A stretch of 64,000 nucleotides of DNA from JANQGG01 sp964642175 (GTDB lineage Bacteria; Bacteroidota; Chlorobiia; Chlorobiales; Chloroherpetonaceae): assembly GCA_964642175.1 (NCBI GenBank), contig CAZXOK010000002.1, positions 248,001-312,000 of the forward strand, in the 5' to 3' direction. A model generated the notes under the pieces. The model was given only the letters and a program-made list of their open reading frames with translations. It made no database searches and was not told the origin of the DNA. Shown piece after piece: positions 42,456-51,018 of the stretch (positions are counted from its first letter, which is position 1; every line of letters begins with the position of its first letter). Position numbers and translations under genes: made by a program.

Positions 42456-44309
42456 ATGAACATTTTCCTGCATTTGGATATTCAGAAGGCAGTAAAAATC
42501 ACTCTTTTATTCTGGGTGTTTTTATTTTTCACTACCAAGCTGCAAGCCCAGGAAAGCCTTCAATTGCAGGTAGCTAACGCCAAATATCAATCGGGAGAGT
42601 ATGCCGAAGCAGCCCGTTACTATGAAAACATCCTGAAGCAATCGCCACAGACCGGTTTGGCATTCCGGCGTTATATTTCGTCGCTCAATAAACAGGGACA
42701 ACCAGAGCGTCTGGAGCGTTTTCTTTCGGAGCAAATAACCCGCTATCCCAGGATTGCGCAATATCAAATTGAACTTGCCCGTTTGCACTACCAGACACAA
42801 AAGCCGGAGCTTGGCCAAAGTCTCTTGCTCAAGCTGTGCCGGACTACCCCGCTTATAAGTGTCTATCGGTTAGCCCTGGATATGCTTGGCCAGGAAATTG
42901 AGCATAAGCATCGAATTGTATTGATTGAAAATGCGCGGCAGGTGTTAAAGAATTCAACCTTATTTGCCTATGAACTGGGTGAAAGTTTTCTGTTTGTCGA
43001 AGCCTACGACTCCGCAACCAGGGCATTTGTAATGGCATTAGTAAAAGAACCTTATAAATACCCCTCTATTGAGCGCCAAATCAAAAGCTATGTTTCCACA
43101 GATACACCCAAGCGATTGAGCCTTGTGATCTCTGAATTGACAAAAGCTCAGGCAACTGCTGAGCAAGTAAGCAGGAAAGCACTTCTAAGATTTCTTGCAA
43201 GTTTATCTGAAGACAGTAAGCAGTATCAGCAAGCCCTGAAGTATTACGTGGCGTTGGATAAAATTTCTAAAGCAAAGGGCCGGCTTGTATTTCAATTTGC
43301 CGAAAGACAACGCATAAGAAAAAATCATCCGTTGGCTATTATGGCCTATAAACAGATGGGAACCTTGGCCGGCCAAAAACAGTATCTGGATGAAGCTAAT
43401 TATTGGCTTGCAATCCTGAATTTAGAGGAAGCACAACGAGGATATATTGGCAAAGATGAGATATCAGGCGTTCTTTTTACCGCAGAGCAGATAGCGCTAT
43501 CCTTTGAAAATACAAACAAGAGGTATAAAATTTACCTGGAAATGGCCAAGGTATTGGCAACCCACACGTCTTTAAAGGATTCAGCCTTACAGGTACTGAA
43601 ACGCTTGGATACACATCAAGATAATACCAGCCTGAGAAACCAGGCAGATATGCTTCGTTCAGATATTCTGTTTCACCAGCTGCGGCTGGGCGAAGCTAAA
43701 CCAATTCTTTTAGAACTCCTCCCACGCCTTTCTCACAGCCAGGAAGGTTATTCTCGTGTGCAATGGCTATTGGCACAGATTTACTTTTTTGACTTGCAGT
43801 TTACAAAGTCTCTCGGTCTTTTGAAGCAGGTGGTCCATAAAAGTAAAACAAGTAATAACGCTATCGAACTTCGGATGTTTATCCTGGAAGGACTGGCTGA
43901 TACATTAGCCAACCCAAATTTAAAGATGGCTCTCGGAGAAGCCGTGGCATTTTTCAAACCTCACGATCCCGAGCAAGTTCCTCGTTTGATAGACCAAATG
44001 GATCGTTGGTTAAACGCCTACCCTTTCTCCTCCCTGGCCGATAACATAATGTTCAGGCAGGCATTGCTTGCCGAGAAAACGAACCCCGGGCAGGCTTTTG
44101 CTATTTATTCTGAACTATTTAAACGCTATTCCGATAGTTATTATGCGGATCAAGCGTTTTATAAACAGGCTTGGCTGCAGGATACATATCTCAACAACAG
44201 GAAACTTGCCGTTGAGCTCTATCAGGTATTCCTTAAAAAGTATCCCAAAAGCATTTATTCAAACCAGGTTCGCAAACGGCTTGTTGAACTATTGAATGTA
44301 ACCTCATGA
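42456..44309 (+). CDS. Exported TPR-repeat protein
   Basis: A 617-residue protein with a signal peptide (about residues 14-32, LLFWVFLFFTTKLQAQ). The rest is helical. TPR-like repeats are visible at the N-terminus (AKYQSGEYAEAARYYENILK) and C-terminus (RYSDSYYADQAFYKQAWLQD; LAVELYQVFLKKYPKSIY). The latter resembles YbgF/CpoB- or BamD-type repeats. The function is unknown. It overlaps the next gene in an ATGA arrangement at 44306-44309, so the two are translationally coupled. Confidence 0.82.
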   Translation: MNIFLHLDIQKAVKITLLFWVFLFFTTKLQAQESLQLQVANAKYQSGEYAEAARYYENILKQSPQTGLAFRRYISSLNKQGQPERLERFLSEQITRYPRIAQYQIELARLHYQTQKPELGQSLLLKLCRTTPLISVYRLALDMLGQEIEHKHRIVLIENARQVLKNSTLFAYELGESFLFVEAYDSATRAFVMALVKEPYKYPSIERQIKSYVSTDTPKRLSLVISELTKAQATAEQVSRKALLRFLASLSEDSKQYQQALKYYVALDKISKAKGRLVFQFAERQRIRKNHPLAIMAYKQMGTLAGQKQYLDEANYWLAILNLEEAQRGYIGKDEISGVLFTAEQIALSFENTNKRYKIYLEMAKVLATHTSLKDSALQVLKRLDTHQDNTSLRNQADMLRSDILFHQLRLGEAKPILLELLPRLSHSQEGYSRVQWLLAQIYFFDLQFTKSLGLLKQVVHKSKTSNNAIELRMFILEGLADTLANPNLKMALGEAVAFFKPHDPEQVPRLIDQMDRWLNAYPFSSLADNIMFRQALLAEKTNPGQAFAIYSELFKRYSDSYYADQAFYKQAWLQDTYLNNRKLAVELYQVFLKKYPKSIYSNQVRKRLVELLNVTS

Positions 44310-45844
44310 CCTACGATCTTATTGTAGTTGGTGCCGGAATAGGCGGATTAAGTGCGGCTGCGCTGATGGCTCAGGCCGGCAAGCGAGTCCTGGTGCTGGA
44401 AGCCAACTATCTGCCAGGCGGTTGCGCCTCCTCTTACCCGGTTAAACGCGATAACGAGACCTTTTGGCTTGAAACCGGCGCCACCACCCTGGTCGGAAAA
44501 GACCTCAACCAACCATTGAAAATACTGGAAGAAGCCCTGCATATACAACTTCCGGGCGAGGAGATCAGTCCTTCCATGAAAATTCATATTAACGGCCGTA
44601 CTGTCATAAGGTATAAAGAGCCGCAAGAATGGATTGAAGAATGTTTCAACGCATTCTTTGGTTACAGCAGGGTGCAAAAAAAACAAGTGGCCGGATTCTG
44701 GAATGAAATCTTTGAACTGGCTGATTTTGTGTGGGCCGTTTCCGGTAAAAACAAAGCATTTCCACCGGCAAATTTTTTTGACTTATTCCGTCTTTTAAAA
44801 ACCAACTCTCTGGCCGATATCCCCAAGCTACGCTTTCTGCTTCAGCCCATATCCAATAGAATTAAGCATTATGGGTTACATGAGTCGGAGGACTTTAGTC
44901 GATTTTGTAATGAACAGTTACGCATTACCGCCCAAAGTGATATCAGTGTGACTTCAAGCTTGTATGCCTCACCATGCCTGGCCTATACCAATACATCCAA
45001 TTATTATGTTTATGGCGGTATGATTGAGCTTTCGAATGCCCTGATAAATAAAATGGAAAAAGATAATGCAGAGGTTCGGTTCAGAACATCTGTAAGGTCT
45101 ATTGATATCCAGGATAATGGCTTCAGCCTGCAGACAGAAAACAACGAGACGATTAAAACAAAACAAGTTATCAGCAATGCTACCATTTGGAACATGGCTG
45201 AAATAACCTCAGGAAAAATGAAGGCCTATTTCCGGAAAATGAGTGATACCTTTTCATTTGCCTGGGGGGCATTTACAATGGGTATCGTACTAAAAAAAGT
45301 GATCAATCCGGATTCGCCGCTTCATCATCAGATCTTAATGCCAAATCCAATCCCGCATATTCATTCCGACTCCATTTTTGTCTCTTTCTCCAAACCCGAT
45401 GACCGGAAGCGCCATCCTGAGGGTTACCAAATTATGTCGGTTTCTACCCATGTTAAACCCGAGCTATGGTTTAACAACCCCACGGCATATGAGGATATGA
45501 AGGCCGAAACAGCCTCAGCTATCCTTGAGTTGCTTGGTAACACCTTCAAGGGATTTGATACAGGGGACATTGTGGTTCAGCATACTTCTACACCATTGAC
45601 CTGGCAGCGCTGGATCCAGCGATATATGGGAAGAGTGGGCGGAATACCTGAAGCCTTCTCCGGTATACCTGTCTTCGTGCCCCAGGTTCGCACACCATTT
45701 AAAGGCTTATTTTTGGCTGGTGATTCAGTCTACCCGGGACAAGGGATCGCCGGGGTGTCACTTTCCGGGCAGATGGCCGCCTTTCACGCCCATAATCAAA
45801 AACAAACCATAACCGGGTCTTCTGTCGGCCATGAAGATGAGTAG
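44306..45844 (+). CDS. CrtH/CrtISO-like FAD-dependent carotenoid oxidoreductase
   Basis: A 512-residue flavoprotein of the phytoene-desaturase/carotenoid-isomerase superfamily. The FAD-binding GAGIGGLSAAALMAQAGKRV is at about residues 8-27, GGCASSYP follows, and the C-terminal FAD motif LAGDSVYPGQGIAGVSLSGQ is diagnostic of the CrtISO/CrtI group. Green sulfur bacteria use CrtH for prolycopene isomerisation, and this may be its counterpart. A desaturase or ketolase-like role cannot be excluded. The start overlaps the TPR gene. It lies 177 bases before the CarH-like regulator and the reaction-centre genes, which supports a pigment role. Confidence 0.78.
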   Translation: MTYDLIVVGAGIGGLSAAALMAQAGKRVLVLEANYLPGGCASSYPVKRDNETFWLETGATTLVGKDLNQPLKILEEALHIQLPGEEISPSMKIHINGRTVIRYKEPQEWIEECFNAFFGYSRVQKKQVAGFWNEIFELADFVWAVSGKNKAFPPANFFDLFRLLKTNSLADIPKLRFLLQPISNRIKHYGLHESEDFSRFCNEQLRITAQSDISVTSSLYASPCLAYTNTSNYYVYGGMIELSNALINKMEKDNAEVRFRTSVRSIDIQDNGFSLQTENNETIKTKQVISNATIWNMAEITSGKMKAYFRKMSDTFSFAWGAFTMGIVLKKVINPDSPLHHQILMPNPIPHIHSDSIFVSFSKPDDRKRHPEGYQIMSVSTHVKPELWFNNPTAYEDMKAETASAILELLGNTFKGFDTGDIVVQHTSTPLTWQRWIQRYMGRVGGIPEAFSGIPVFVPQVRTPFKGLFLAGDSVYPGQGIAGVSLSGQMAAFHAHNQKQTITGSSVGHEDE

Positions 45845-46021
45845 CCGAAATGGTCGTTAAAAGTCCATGGCTGAATTATTTAATGAAGTTATCTTCTTGC
45901 AGAATCCCTTAAAATTTCCATATTTTAAAGGTAACACGTTTTGTGTGCCAGGGTGGCTTTTTGTAACTTATGCTTACACTGGTTTATAAGTATCAGACTA
46001 AGCATAGTATTTGACAGGGTT

Positions 46022-47056
46022 ATGAATCATTACTTTTCTACTCGTGAGTTGTCGAAACTATGTGGTGTGGGTGAAACAACGGTTAAGCGTTGGTCTAACA
46101 TGGGTTTGATCAAACACCACAAAACCGTTGGCCGGCACAGAAAGTTTAAACTGGAAGATGTTCTTGATTTTATCAGCAAGAATCACATTCAGGTTCCTAC
46201 TGAACAAATTGAACAATTAAAGCTCGAGAAGCAATCCTCCGAGAATTTGGATCTGGGTGCGGAAATTATTCTGGTAAAAGGTGATACAGAAGCACTGGCT
46301 CAGCGTTTGTTTGCCAGTTTATGTGCCAAAAAGAAAGATGAAGTTGAGGTGCTTTTGATTAGGGCTTTTGAGCAAAAGATGTCTTTTGCAACGATCTTTG
46401 ATAAAATGATTGCTCCGACAATGCACAAGGTTGGGCATTTATGGCAACATGAAAAAATTTGTACAGCCGAAGAGCATGTACTTTCTAATATCATGGTGGA
46501 AGCGATTTTGCGGCTTAAAGCTCGTTTTGAGTCACAGCAAAATGAAGCAGTTGAATCGCTGGAAGGCGAGTTTGGGATGAATGGGCAGGGATTGGTTCCC
46601 AGACCCAGGAAAAAGAGCGACGGTGCGGGTTACGATGAATTTAGTTATGGCCTGCCACCCAAACCTAAAGCGTTAGTATGTTCATGCCCGGATTTTGAAG
46701 ATCATGAAATTGCGCTTCAGGGCGTAGCCTTAGTTTGCACCAGTTACGGATTCGAGGTTTTGTATGTTGGCCGTGCTGTTCCCTTTGAGGATCTGAGCAA
46801 ATACATAGACGAAACTGAACCAGATGTGGTTTGTATGTCGTTTACGACGGCCAAAATTGATGAGCCTTTTTTTAAGAAATATGAGCAGTTGCGAAAAAAA
46901 TTAAATGAATCGTCCAAAAAACTTATAACAGGCGGTCAATTTATAGGCGAAAATAAAGATCTTGCAATAAAATCCGACTTCAGGGCGATCAACTGTGCAG
47001 CATTAGAGCAATATTTAAAGCAGAATTTTCAAGTTAATCAGTCCATTTTGCCTTAA
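46022..47056 (+). CDS. CarH-like B12-binding MerR-family regulator
   Basis: A 344-residue regulator in the CarH/LitR family. Residues about 3-52 are a MerR winged helix (YFSTRELSKLCGVGETTVKR). Residues about 85-170 form the helical cap with the W-x9-EH signature (W141, E151, H152) that holds adenosylcobalamin in CarH. The Rossmann domain (about 216-335) has FEDHEIAL, with H228 as candidate lower ligand. CarH represses carotenoid genes in the dark and releases DNA on light. A TTG at 45941 would extend it by 27 residues; ATG 46022 fits the family. A roughly 45-residue linker is extra. It lies upstream of pscA. Confidence 0.87.
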   Translation: MNHYFSTRELSKLCGVGETTVKRWSNMGLIKHHKTVGRHRKFKLEDVLDFISKNHIQVPTEQIEQLKLEKQSSENLDLGAEIILVKGDTEALAQRLFASLCAKKKDEVEVLLIRAFEQKMSFATIFDKMIAPTMHKVGHLWQHEKICTAEEHVLSNIMVEAILRLKARFESQQNEAVESLEGEFGMNGQGLVPRPRKKSDGAGYDEFSYGLPPKPKALVCSCPDFEDHEIALQGVALVCTSYGFEVLYVGRAVPFEDLSKYIDETEPDVVCMSFTTAKIDEPFFKKYEQLRKKLNESSKKLITGGQFIGENKDLAIKSDFRAINCAALEQYLKQNFQVNQSILP

Positions 47057-47261
47057 AACACATTATTGCTATCAAAAAAAATATGGACTTAATGTTTAGA
47101 TGTGAACTTTTATAATTTATTTTGTTTTTTTTGCTTACAAAAAGAAACTTTTTGATATTTTTCTAGGGATCATCATTGGGATGAACTCGACATTTTAATA
47201 ACGCTTATTTTTTTATAGGCTTTTTTAAAACCTGTTAATAAGGAGATAAAAGGAGAAAACT
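47057..47261 (+). promoter_or_regulatory. pscA upstream region
   Basis: A 205-base AT-rich region between the regulator stop and pscA. Tandem Shine-Dalgarno-like AGGAG elements lie at 47241-47245 and 47251-47255, the latter six bases before ATG 47262. T-rich stretches precede them. No clear promoter consensus or palindromic CarH operator was identified by eye. The region is a natural candidate for control by the adjacent regulator. Confidence 0.5.
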
Positions 47262-49511
47262 ATGGCTGACCAAGAGAAACCTACCGGGGCTCAACCGGGC
47301 GGTGGAAGCGGTACACCGAAAAAGCCTCCAATGCAGGCCGCTAAGTTACAGGCTGCAAAAAAGACAGGCACACCTCAGGCTGGAGCCAAGCCAGCTGCTG
47401 CAAAAGCAGCACCGGCAAAAAAAGCACCGGCTAAGGATGTCCCACCTTTAAAGGAAGCTGATGTATCGGTGATGAAACGTTTCTTGCTGAAACGTTCTGA
47501 AACTCGTACCACCAAATGGTTCCAAGTTTTTGATGCTGATAAGCTTGACGATGAACAAGTTGTTGGTGCTCACTTGGCGCTTCTGGGTACTTTGGGAATA
47601 GTAATGGGTATTTATTACATCTCGGGTATTCAAATGTTCCCATGGGGGCAAATCGGATTTCACGATAACTGGTTCTATTTAACCATTAAACCAAGAATGG
47701 TGTCTTTGGGTATTGATACCTACAGCACCGCAGCAGAAGATCTGATGAAAGCCGGTGAAAGCTTGCTCTGGTGGGCAGGTATTCACTTTTTAAGCGGATC
47801 TTTCCTCATTTTTGGAGGTTGGCGTCACTGGACCAAAAATCTTACCAACCCATTTACAGGTAGAACTGGTAATTTCCGTGACTTCAGAATGTTCAAGTAC
47901 TTCACAAACAGAAGTGCAAAAAATTACTCTGAAGCCTTGGGCGCTCATACAATCTACCAGTCTTTCTTATTCCTTGCCTGGGGTCTTGTTATGTGGTTGG
48001 CCCTGGATATTGTACCGGTTCCGGATTTTCAGACCATCAATGCAGAAGCCTTTATGGCCTTTGTTTGGTTTGTAATTTTCTTTGCTGTCGGTTACTATTG
48101 GTGGGAAAACCCTCCTGGCGTTGCCAGCCATTTAAATGACGATTTAAAAGCCATCTTCTCTGTACATTTAACAGCAATTGGTTATGTAAATATTGCCCTT
48201 GGTGTCTTTGCATTCATTGCATTTAAACAAGAACAATTCTTCTATCAAGAACTTAACAACCTGGTCTATTACATTTATGGTGAGCCATTCAACCGGGTGA
48301 GTTTTGATTTTATGATGGAAGGTGGCAAAATTATTTCCGGTTCTAAAGAATTTGCCGAATACGCACCATACGCCATTTTGCCAAAAAATGGTGAAGCCTT
48401 TGGTATGACCCAGGTAGTTATCAATCTGATTGCCTTTAATCATATTATTTGTGGTGCCCTTTATGTATTTGCCGGCGTATTCCATGGCGGTCAGTACTTG
48501 TTAAAGATTCAAATGTCCGGTTTGTACTCTCAGATTAAGTCTTTCTGGGTTGCTTTTGGACGCGATCAGGAACGCCAGGTTCAGATTCTTGGAACCATTA
48601 TGGTGCTTTGTTTCACCACAATGATCTCAGTGTATGCCGTGGTATGTTGGAATTCAATATGTGAGTTAAACATTTTTGGTACCAACATCACCATGTCTTT
48701 CTACTGGCTGAAACCAATTCCGCCATTTCATCTCTTCTTTGAAGATCCAAGCATCAACGACTGGGCCGCTATGCATGAGTTAGTTGCTGGTTCATTGTTC
48801 AGCTTGATCGCATTGGTTCGTATTGCATTCTTCGCACACACTTCACCACTTTGGGAAGACTTAGGATTGAAGAAAAATTCTTTCTCATTCCCTTGTTTAG
48901 GCCCTGTTTATGGTGGCACTTGTGGTGTATCCATTCAGGATCAGCTTTGGTTTGCGATGTTATGGTCAGTAAAAGGTCTTTCAGTTGTTGAATGGTATAT
49001 CGATGGTGGCTGGGTTGCCTCTATGAACTATGGTATGGCTGTGGCTGACTGTAACTCATGGGATGCGATTGCAGGTTTAAGCAACCACTATACCGGCGGT
49101 ATCTTCTACTACATGTGGACTGAAACACAATCCATTTGGGCCAGTTCTCACTTGACAGTTGTGCTGTTAATTGGTCACCTGGTCTGGTTTGTAAGTTTTG
49201 CGATCTGGTTTAAAGATCGTGGATCTCGCCTGGAAGGTGCTGATATTCAGACTCGTACCATCCGTTGGTTAGGTAAAAAATTCCTAAACCGCGATATCCA
49301 GTTCCGGTTCCCGGTATTGAACCTTTCGGATTCAAAATTAGCAGGTACTGTAATGTACTTTAGTGGTACATTCATGCTGGTTTGGTTGTATATTGTTAAT
49401 GGATTCTACATGACAAACGAACCAAGACCTGCTCCTGTTGGTCAGGCTGCTCAAACAACCAGCGATTTTCTGACCAGTGTTGTAGATTATTTGTTGAAAT
49501 TTATAGCTTAG
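47262..49511 (+). CDS. pscA: Photosystem P840 reaction center core protein PscA
   Basis: PscA forms the homodimeric type I reaction-centre core that binds antenna and P840-type bacteriochlorophylls and the inter-subunit FX cluster. The 749-residue protein has about eleven hydrophobic segments. The FX motif FPCLGPVYGGTCGVS gives C545 and C554, nine residues apart as in known homodimeric centres. Segments such as GFHDNWFYLTIKPRMVS and GSRLEGADIQTRTIRWL are strongly Chlorobiota-like. Residues 1-66 are an Ala/Lys/Pro-rich tail, longer than I recall for Chlorobaculum. It lies next to a CarH-like gene. pscB follows 235 bases later. Confidence 0.96.
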   Translation: MADQEKPTGAQPGGGSGTPKKPPMQAAKLQAAKKTGTPQAGAKPAAAKAAPAKKAPAKDVPPLKEADVSVMKRFLLKRSETRTTKWFQVFDADKLDDEQVVGAHLALLGTLGIVMGIYYISGIQMFPWGQIGFHDNWFYLTIKPRMVSLGIDTYSTAAEDLMKAGESLLWWAGIHFLSGSFLIFGGWRHWTKNLTNPFTGRTGNFRDFRMFKYFTNRSAKNYSEALGAHTIYQSFLFLAWGLVMWLALDIVPVPDFQTINAEAFMAFVWFVIFFAVGYYWWENPPGVASHLNDDLKAIFSVHLTAIGYVNIALGVFAFIAFKQEQFFYQELNNLVYYIYGEPFNRVSFDFMMEGGKIISGSKEFAEYAPYAILPKNGEAFGMTQVVINLIAFNHIICGALYVFAGVFHGGQYLLKIQMSGLYSQIKSFWVAFGRDQERQVQILGTIMVLCFTTMISVYAVVCWNSICELNIFGTNITMSFYWLKPIPPFHLFFEDPSINDWAAMHELVAGSLFSLIALVRIAFFAHTSPLWEDLGLKKNSFSFPCLGPVYGGTCGVSIQDQLWFAMLWSVKGLSVVEWYIDGGWVASMNYGMAVADCNSWDAIAGLSNHYTGGIFYYMWTETQSIWASSHLTVVLLIGHLVWFVSFAIWFKDRGSRLEGADIQTRTIRWLGKKFLNRDIQFRFPVLNLSDSKLAGTVMYFSGTFMLVWLYIVNGFYMTNEPRPAPVGQAAQTTSDFLTSVVDYLLKFIA

Positions 49512-49538
49512 TTAGTACATAAAAGCTATTATAAAGTT

Positions 49539-49561
49539 GGGGCGTTCTATTAGAATGCCCC
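49539..49561 (+). terminator. Hairpin between pscA and pscB
   Basis: The arms GGGGCGTTCT and AGAATGCCCC form ten base pairs (one G-T) with loop ATT, 28 bases after the pscA stop. Only a weak T-rich stretch (ATTTCTGTTG) follows, so it may be a partial terminator or a 3' end stabiliser. It could set pscA above pscB in transcript level. Confidence 0.6.
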
Positions 49562-49746
49562 ATTTCTGTTGCTGTTAAATAAGTTATGTTTGGTTCTTTT
49601 AAAAGTTGTTCTGGTTTCTTGACTCAATTAGATTTGATGTGCTGCCTTTGAAGTGGGTGGAAAGGTTACGATGAGATAGGTAAGGAACGATTTACTTAAG
49701 TTTGTATATTTTCTATTACATAAACATAACTTTAACAGGAGGATTT

Positions 49747-50085
49747 ATGGCAGCAACAGCAGCTAAGAAAACAGTTAAGAAGCGCCAAAAAAATAGATAC
49801 GATATTATTGAAAATCTATGTATTGGGTGCGGTTTATGCTTGGATCAATGTCCACCTAAAGTAAATTCAATCGGGTGGAAGATATATGGAGATTGGCAAG
49901 AAGGCGGATTTAGATGTTACATAGATCAAGATGTATGTATCTCTTGTCAATTATGTTTCGATACAGATGTTTGTCCTTCTGGAGCTCTAATTGAGATCAG
50001 ACCTGAAGGTCGAATTCTGGATTTCAGACATACTCCAAGCAAACGCCTGAATATGTATGATCAACCATTTTTTGAGCGTGCATAA
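49747..50085 (+). CDS. pscB: Photosystem P840 iron-sulfur protein PscB, short form
   Basis: PscB carries the terminal FA and FB [4Fe-4S] clusters that pass electrons to ferredoxin. The first cluster motif is CIGCGLCLDQCP and the second CISCQLCFDTDVCP. The segments NSIGWKIYGDWQEGGFRCYID and PSGALIE match Chlorobiota PscB (first shown shortened: IYGDWQEGGFRCYID). The product is only 112 residues, with a 16-residue basic N-terminus. Chlorobaculum PscB is about 230, with a long Ala/Pro/Lys extension. A TTG at 49702 would add 15 residues, but ATG 49747 has a perfect AGGAGG (49737-49742) and is chosen. Confidence 0.93.
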   Translation: MAATAAKKTVKKRQKNRYDIIENLCIGCGLCLDQCPPKVNSIGWKIYGDWQEGGFRCYIDQDVCISCQLCFDTDVCPSGALIEIRPEGRILDFRHTPSKRLNMYDQPFFERA

Positions 50086-50110
50086 CCATTTCTGGCTATT
50101 ATAAATAAAA

Positions 50111-50142
50111 GCATTGTTGAAACACAACAATGCTTTTTTTTT
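50111..50142 (+). terminator. Intrinsic terminator after pscB
   Basis: The arms GCATTGTTG and CAACAATGC pair around AAACA and are followed by nine T. It lies 25 bases after the pscB stop and ends the reaction-centre transcript. Confidence 0.88.
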
Positions 50143-50172
50143 GTACTTCAGCAGTTAATCCATCTATAATAA

Positions 50173-50964
50173 ATGAATCATACTTCTGATTACCATTCTC
50201 TAAAAAACATATTATCGCCTGAAAAGAATGGTAAACAGACCCCAGGCAAAACTTTAGTCATTATACCCACATATAATGAGTCTCAAAATATCAAAGAGAT
50301 CATTTCTATTGTATTCGATTTAAATATACCAGAGCTGGATGTATTGGTAATTGATGATAATTCTCCTGATGGAACAGCTGAAGTGGTAGAGGATCTGCAA
50401 AATTGTTATCATAATCTGTACTTAAAGAAAAGGCCGGGGAAATTAGGTTTGGGTACGGCTTATGTAATGGGCTTTAAGTATGCAATTGAGCAGGAGTACG
50501 ATTTCATTATAGAAATGGATGCAGATTTATCTCACGATCCCTATATGATTTCAACATTCTTGAATGAAATTGCCGAATCAGATCTTGTAATTGGCTCAAG
50601 ATACTTAAATGAGGTAGCTAATGTAGTCAACTGGCCTCTTCGTCGATTAATGTTATCTAAAGGGGCAAGTTTATATACTCGCTTCATTACCGGAATGCCA
50701 ATAAATGATCCAACTTCCGGGTTTAAATGTTTTCGACGCAATGTTCTGGAGGCCATAAATCTGGATAGCATCAAATCTGGCGGCTACTCATTTCAAATTG
50801 AAATGAATTTTAAGTCTTGGGCAAAAGGATTTCAAATTAAAGAAGTTCCTATTATTTTTGTTGACCGAACAGTTGGCAAATCTAAAATGTCAAAAAGAAT
50901 AATCTGGGAGGCAATCTGGATGGTTTGGGCTTTGAAGTTTAAACACATATTTCACAGATTATAA
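50173..50964 (+). CDS. Family 2 glycosyltransferase, polyprenol-phosphate mannose synthase-like
   Basis: A 263-residue GT2 enzyme resembling dolichol-phosphate mannosyltransferase (Dpm1/Ppm1). The N-terminal LVIIPTYNESQNIKEI, DDNSPDGTAEVVEDL, MDADLSHDP and GSRYLNEV are typical. It probably transfers mannose from GDP-mannose to a polyprenyl phosphate at the cytoplasmic membrane face. It has no long C-terminal membrane domain. ManC at 12260 could supply the donor. It follows the pscB terminator by 30 bases and precedes the carbonic anhydrase gene. Confidence 0.87.
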   Translation: MNHTSDYHSLKNILSPEKNGKQTPGKTLVIIPTYNESQNIKEIISIVFDLNIPELDVLVIDDNSPDGTAEVVEDLQNCYHNLYLKKRPGKLGLGTAYVMGFKYAIEQEYDFIIEMDADLSHDPYMISTFLNEIAESDLVIGSRYLNEVANVVNWPLRRLMLSKGASLYTRFITGMPINDPTSGFKCFRRNVLEAINLDSIKSGGYSFQIEMNFKSWAKGFQIKEVPIIFVDRTVGKSKMSKRIIWEAIWMVWALKFKHIFHRL

Positions 50965-51018
50965 GCAATAAACGGCATTTTAGTGTAGTTCCTATTAATC
51001 TAATTTTATCTAAGTGAA

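Noticed and set aside
45941..46021. TTG-initiated 27-residue extension of the CarH-like regulator
   Set aside because: The MerR domain begins directly after ATG 46022; the extension is unlike MerR N-termini.
49697..49704. TAAGTTTG, a match to the Bacteroidota -7 promoter element, 42 bases before pscB
   Set aside because: No TTG-type -33 element was found at the usual spacing, so it is not listed as a promoter feature.
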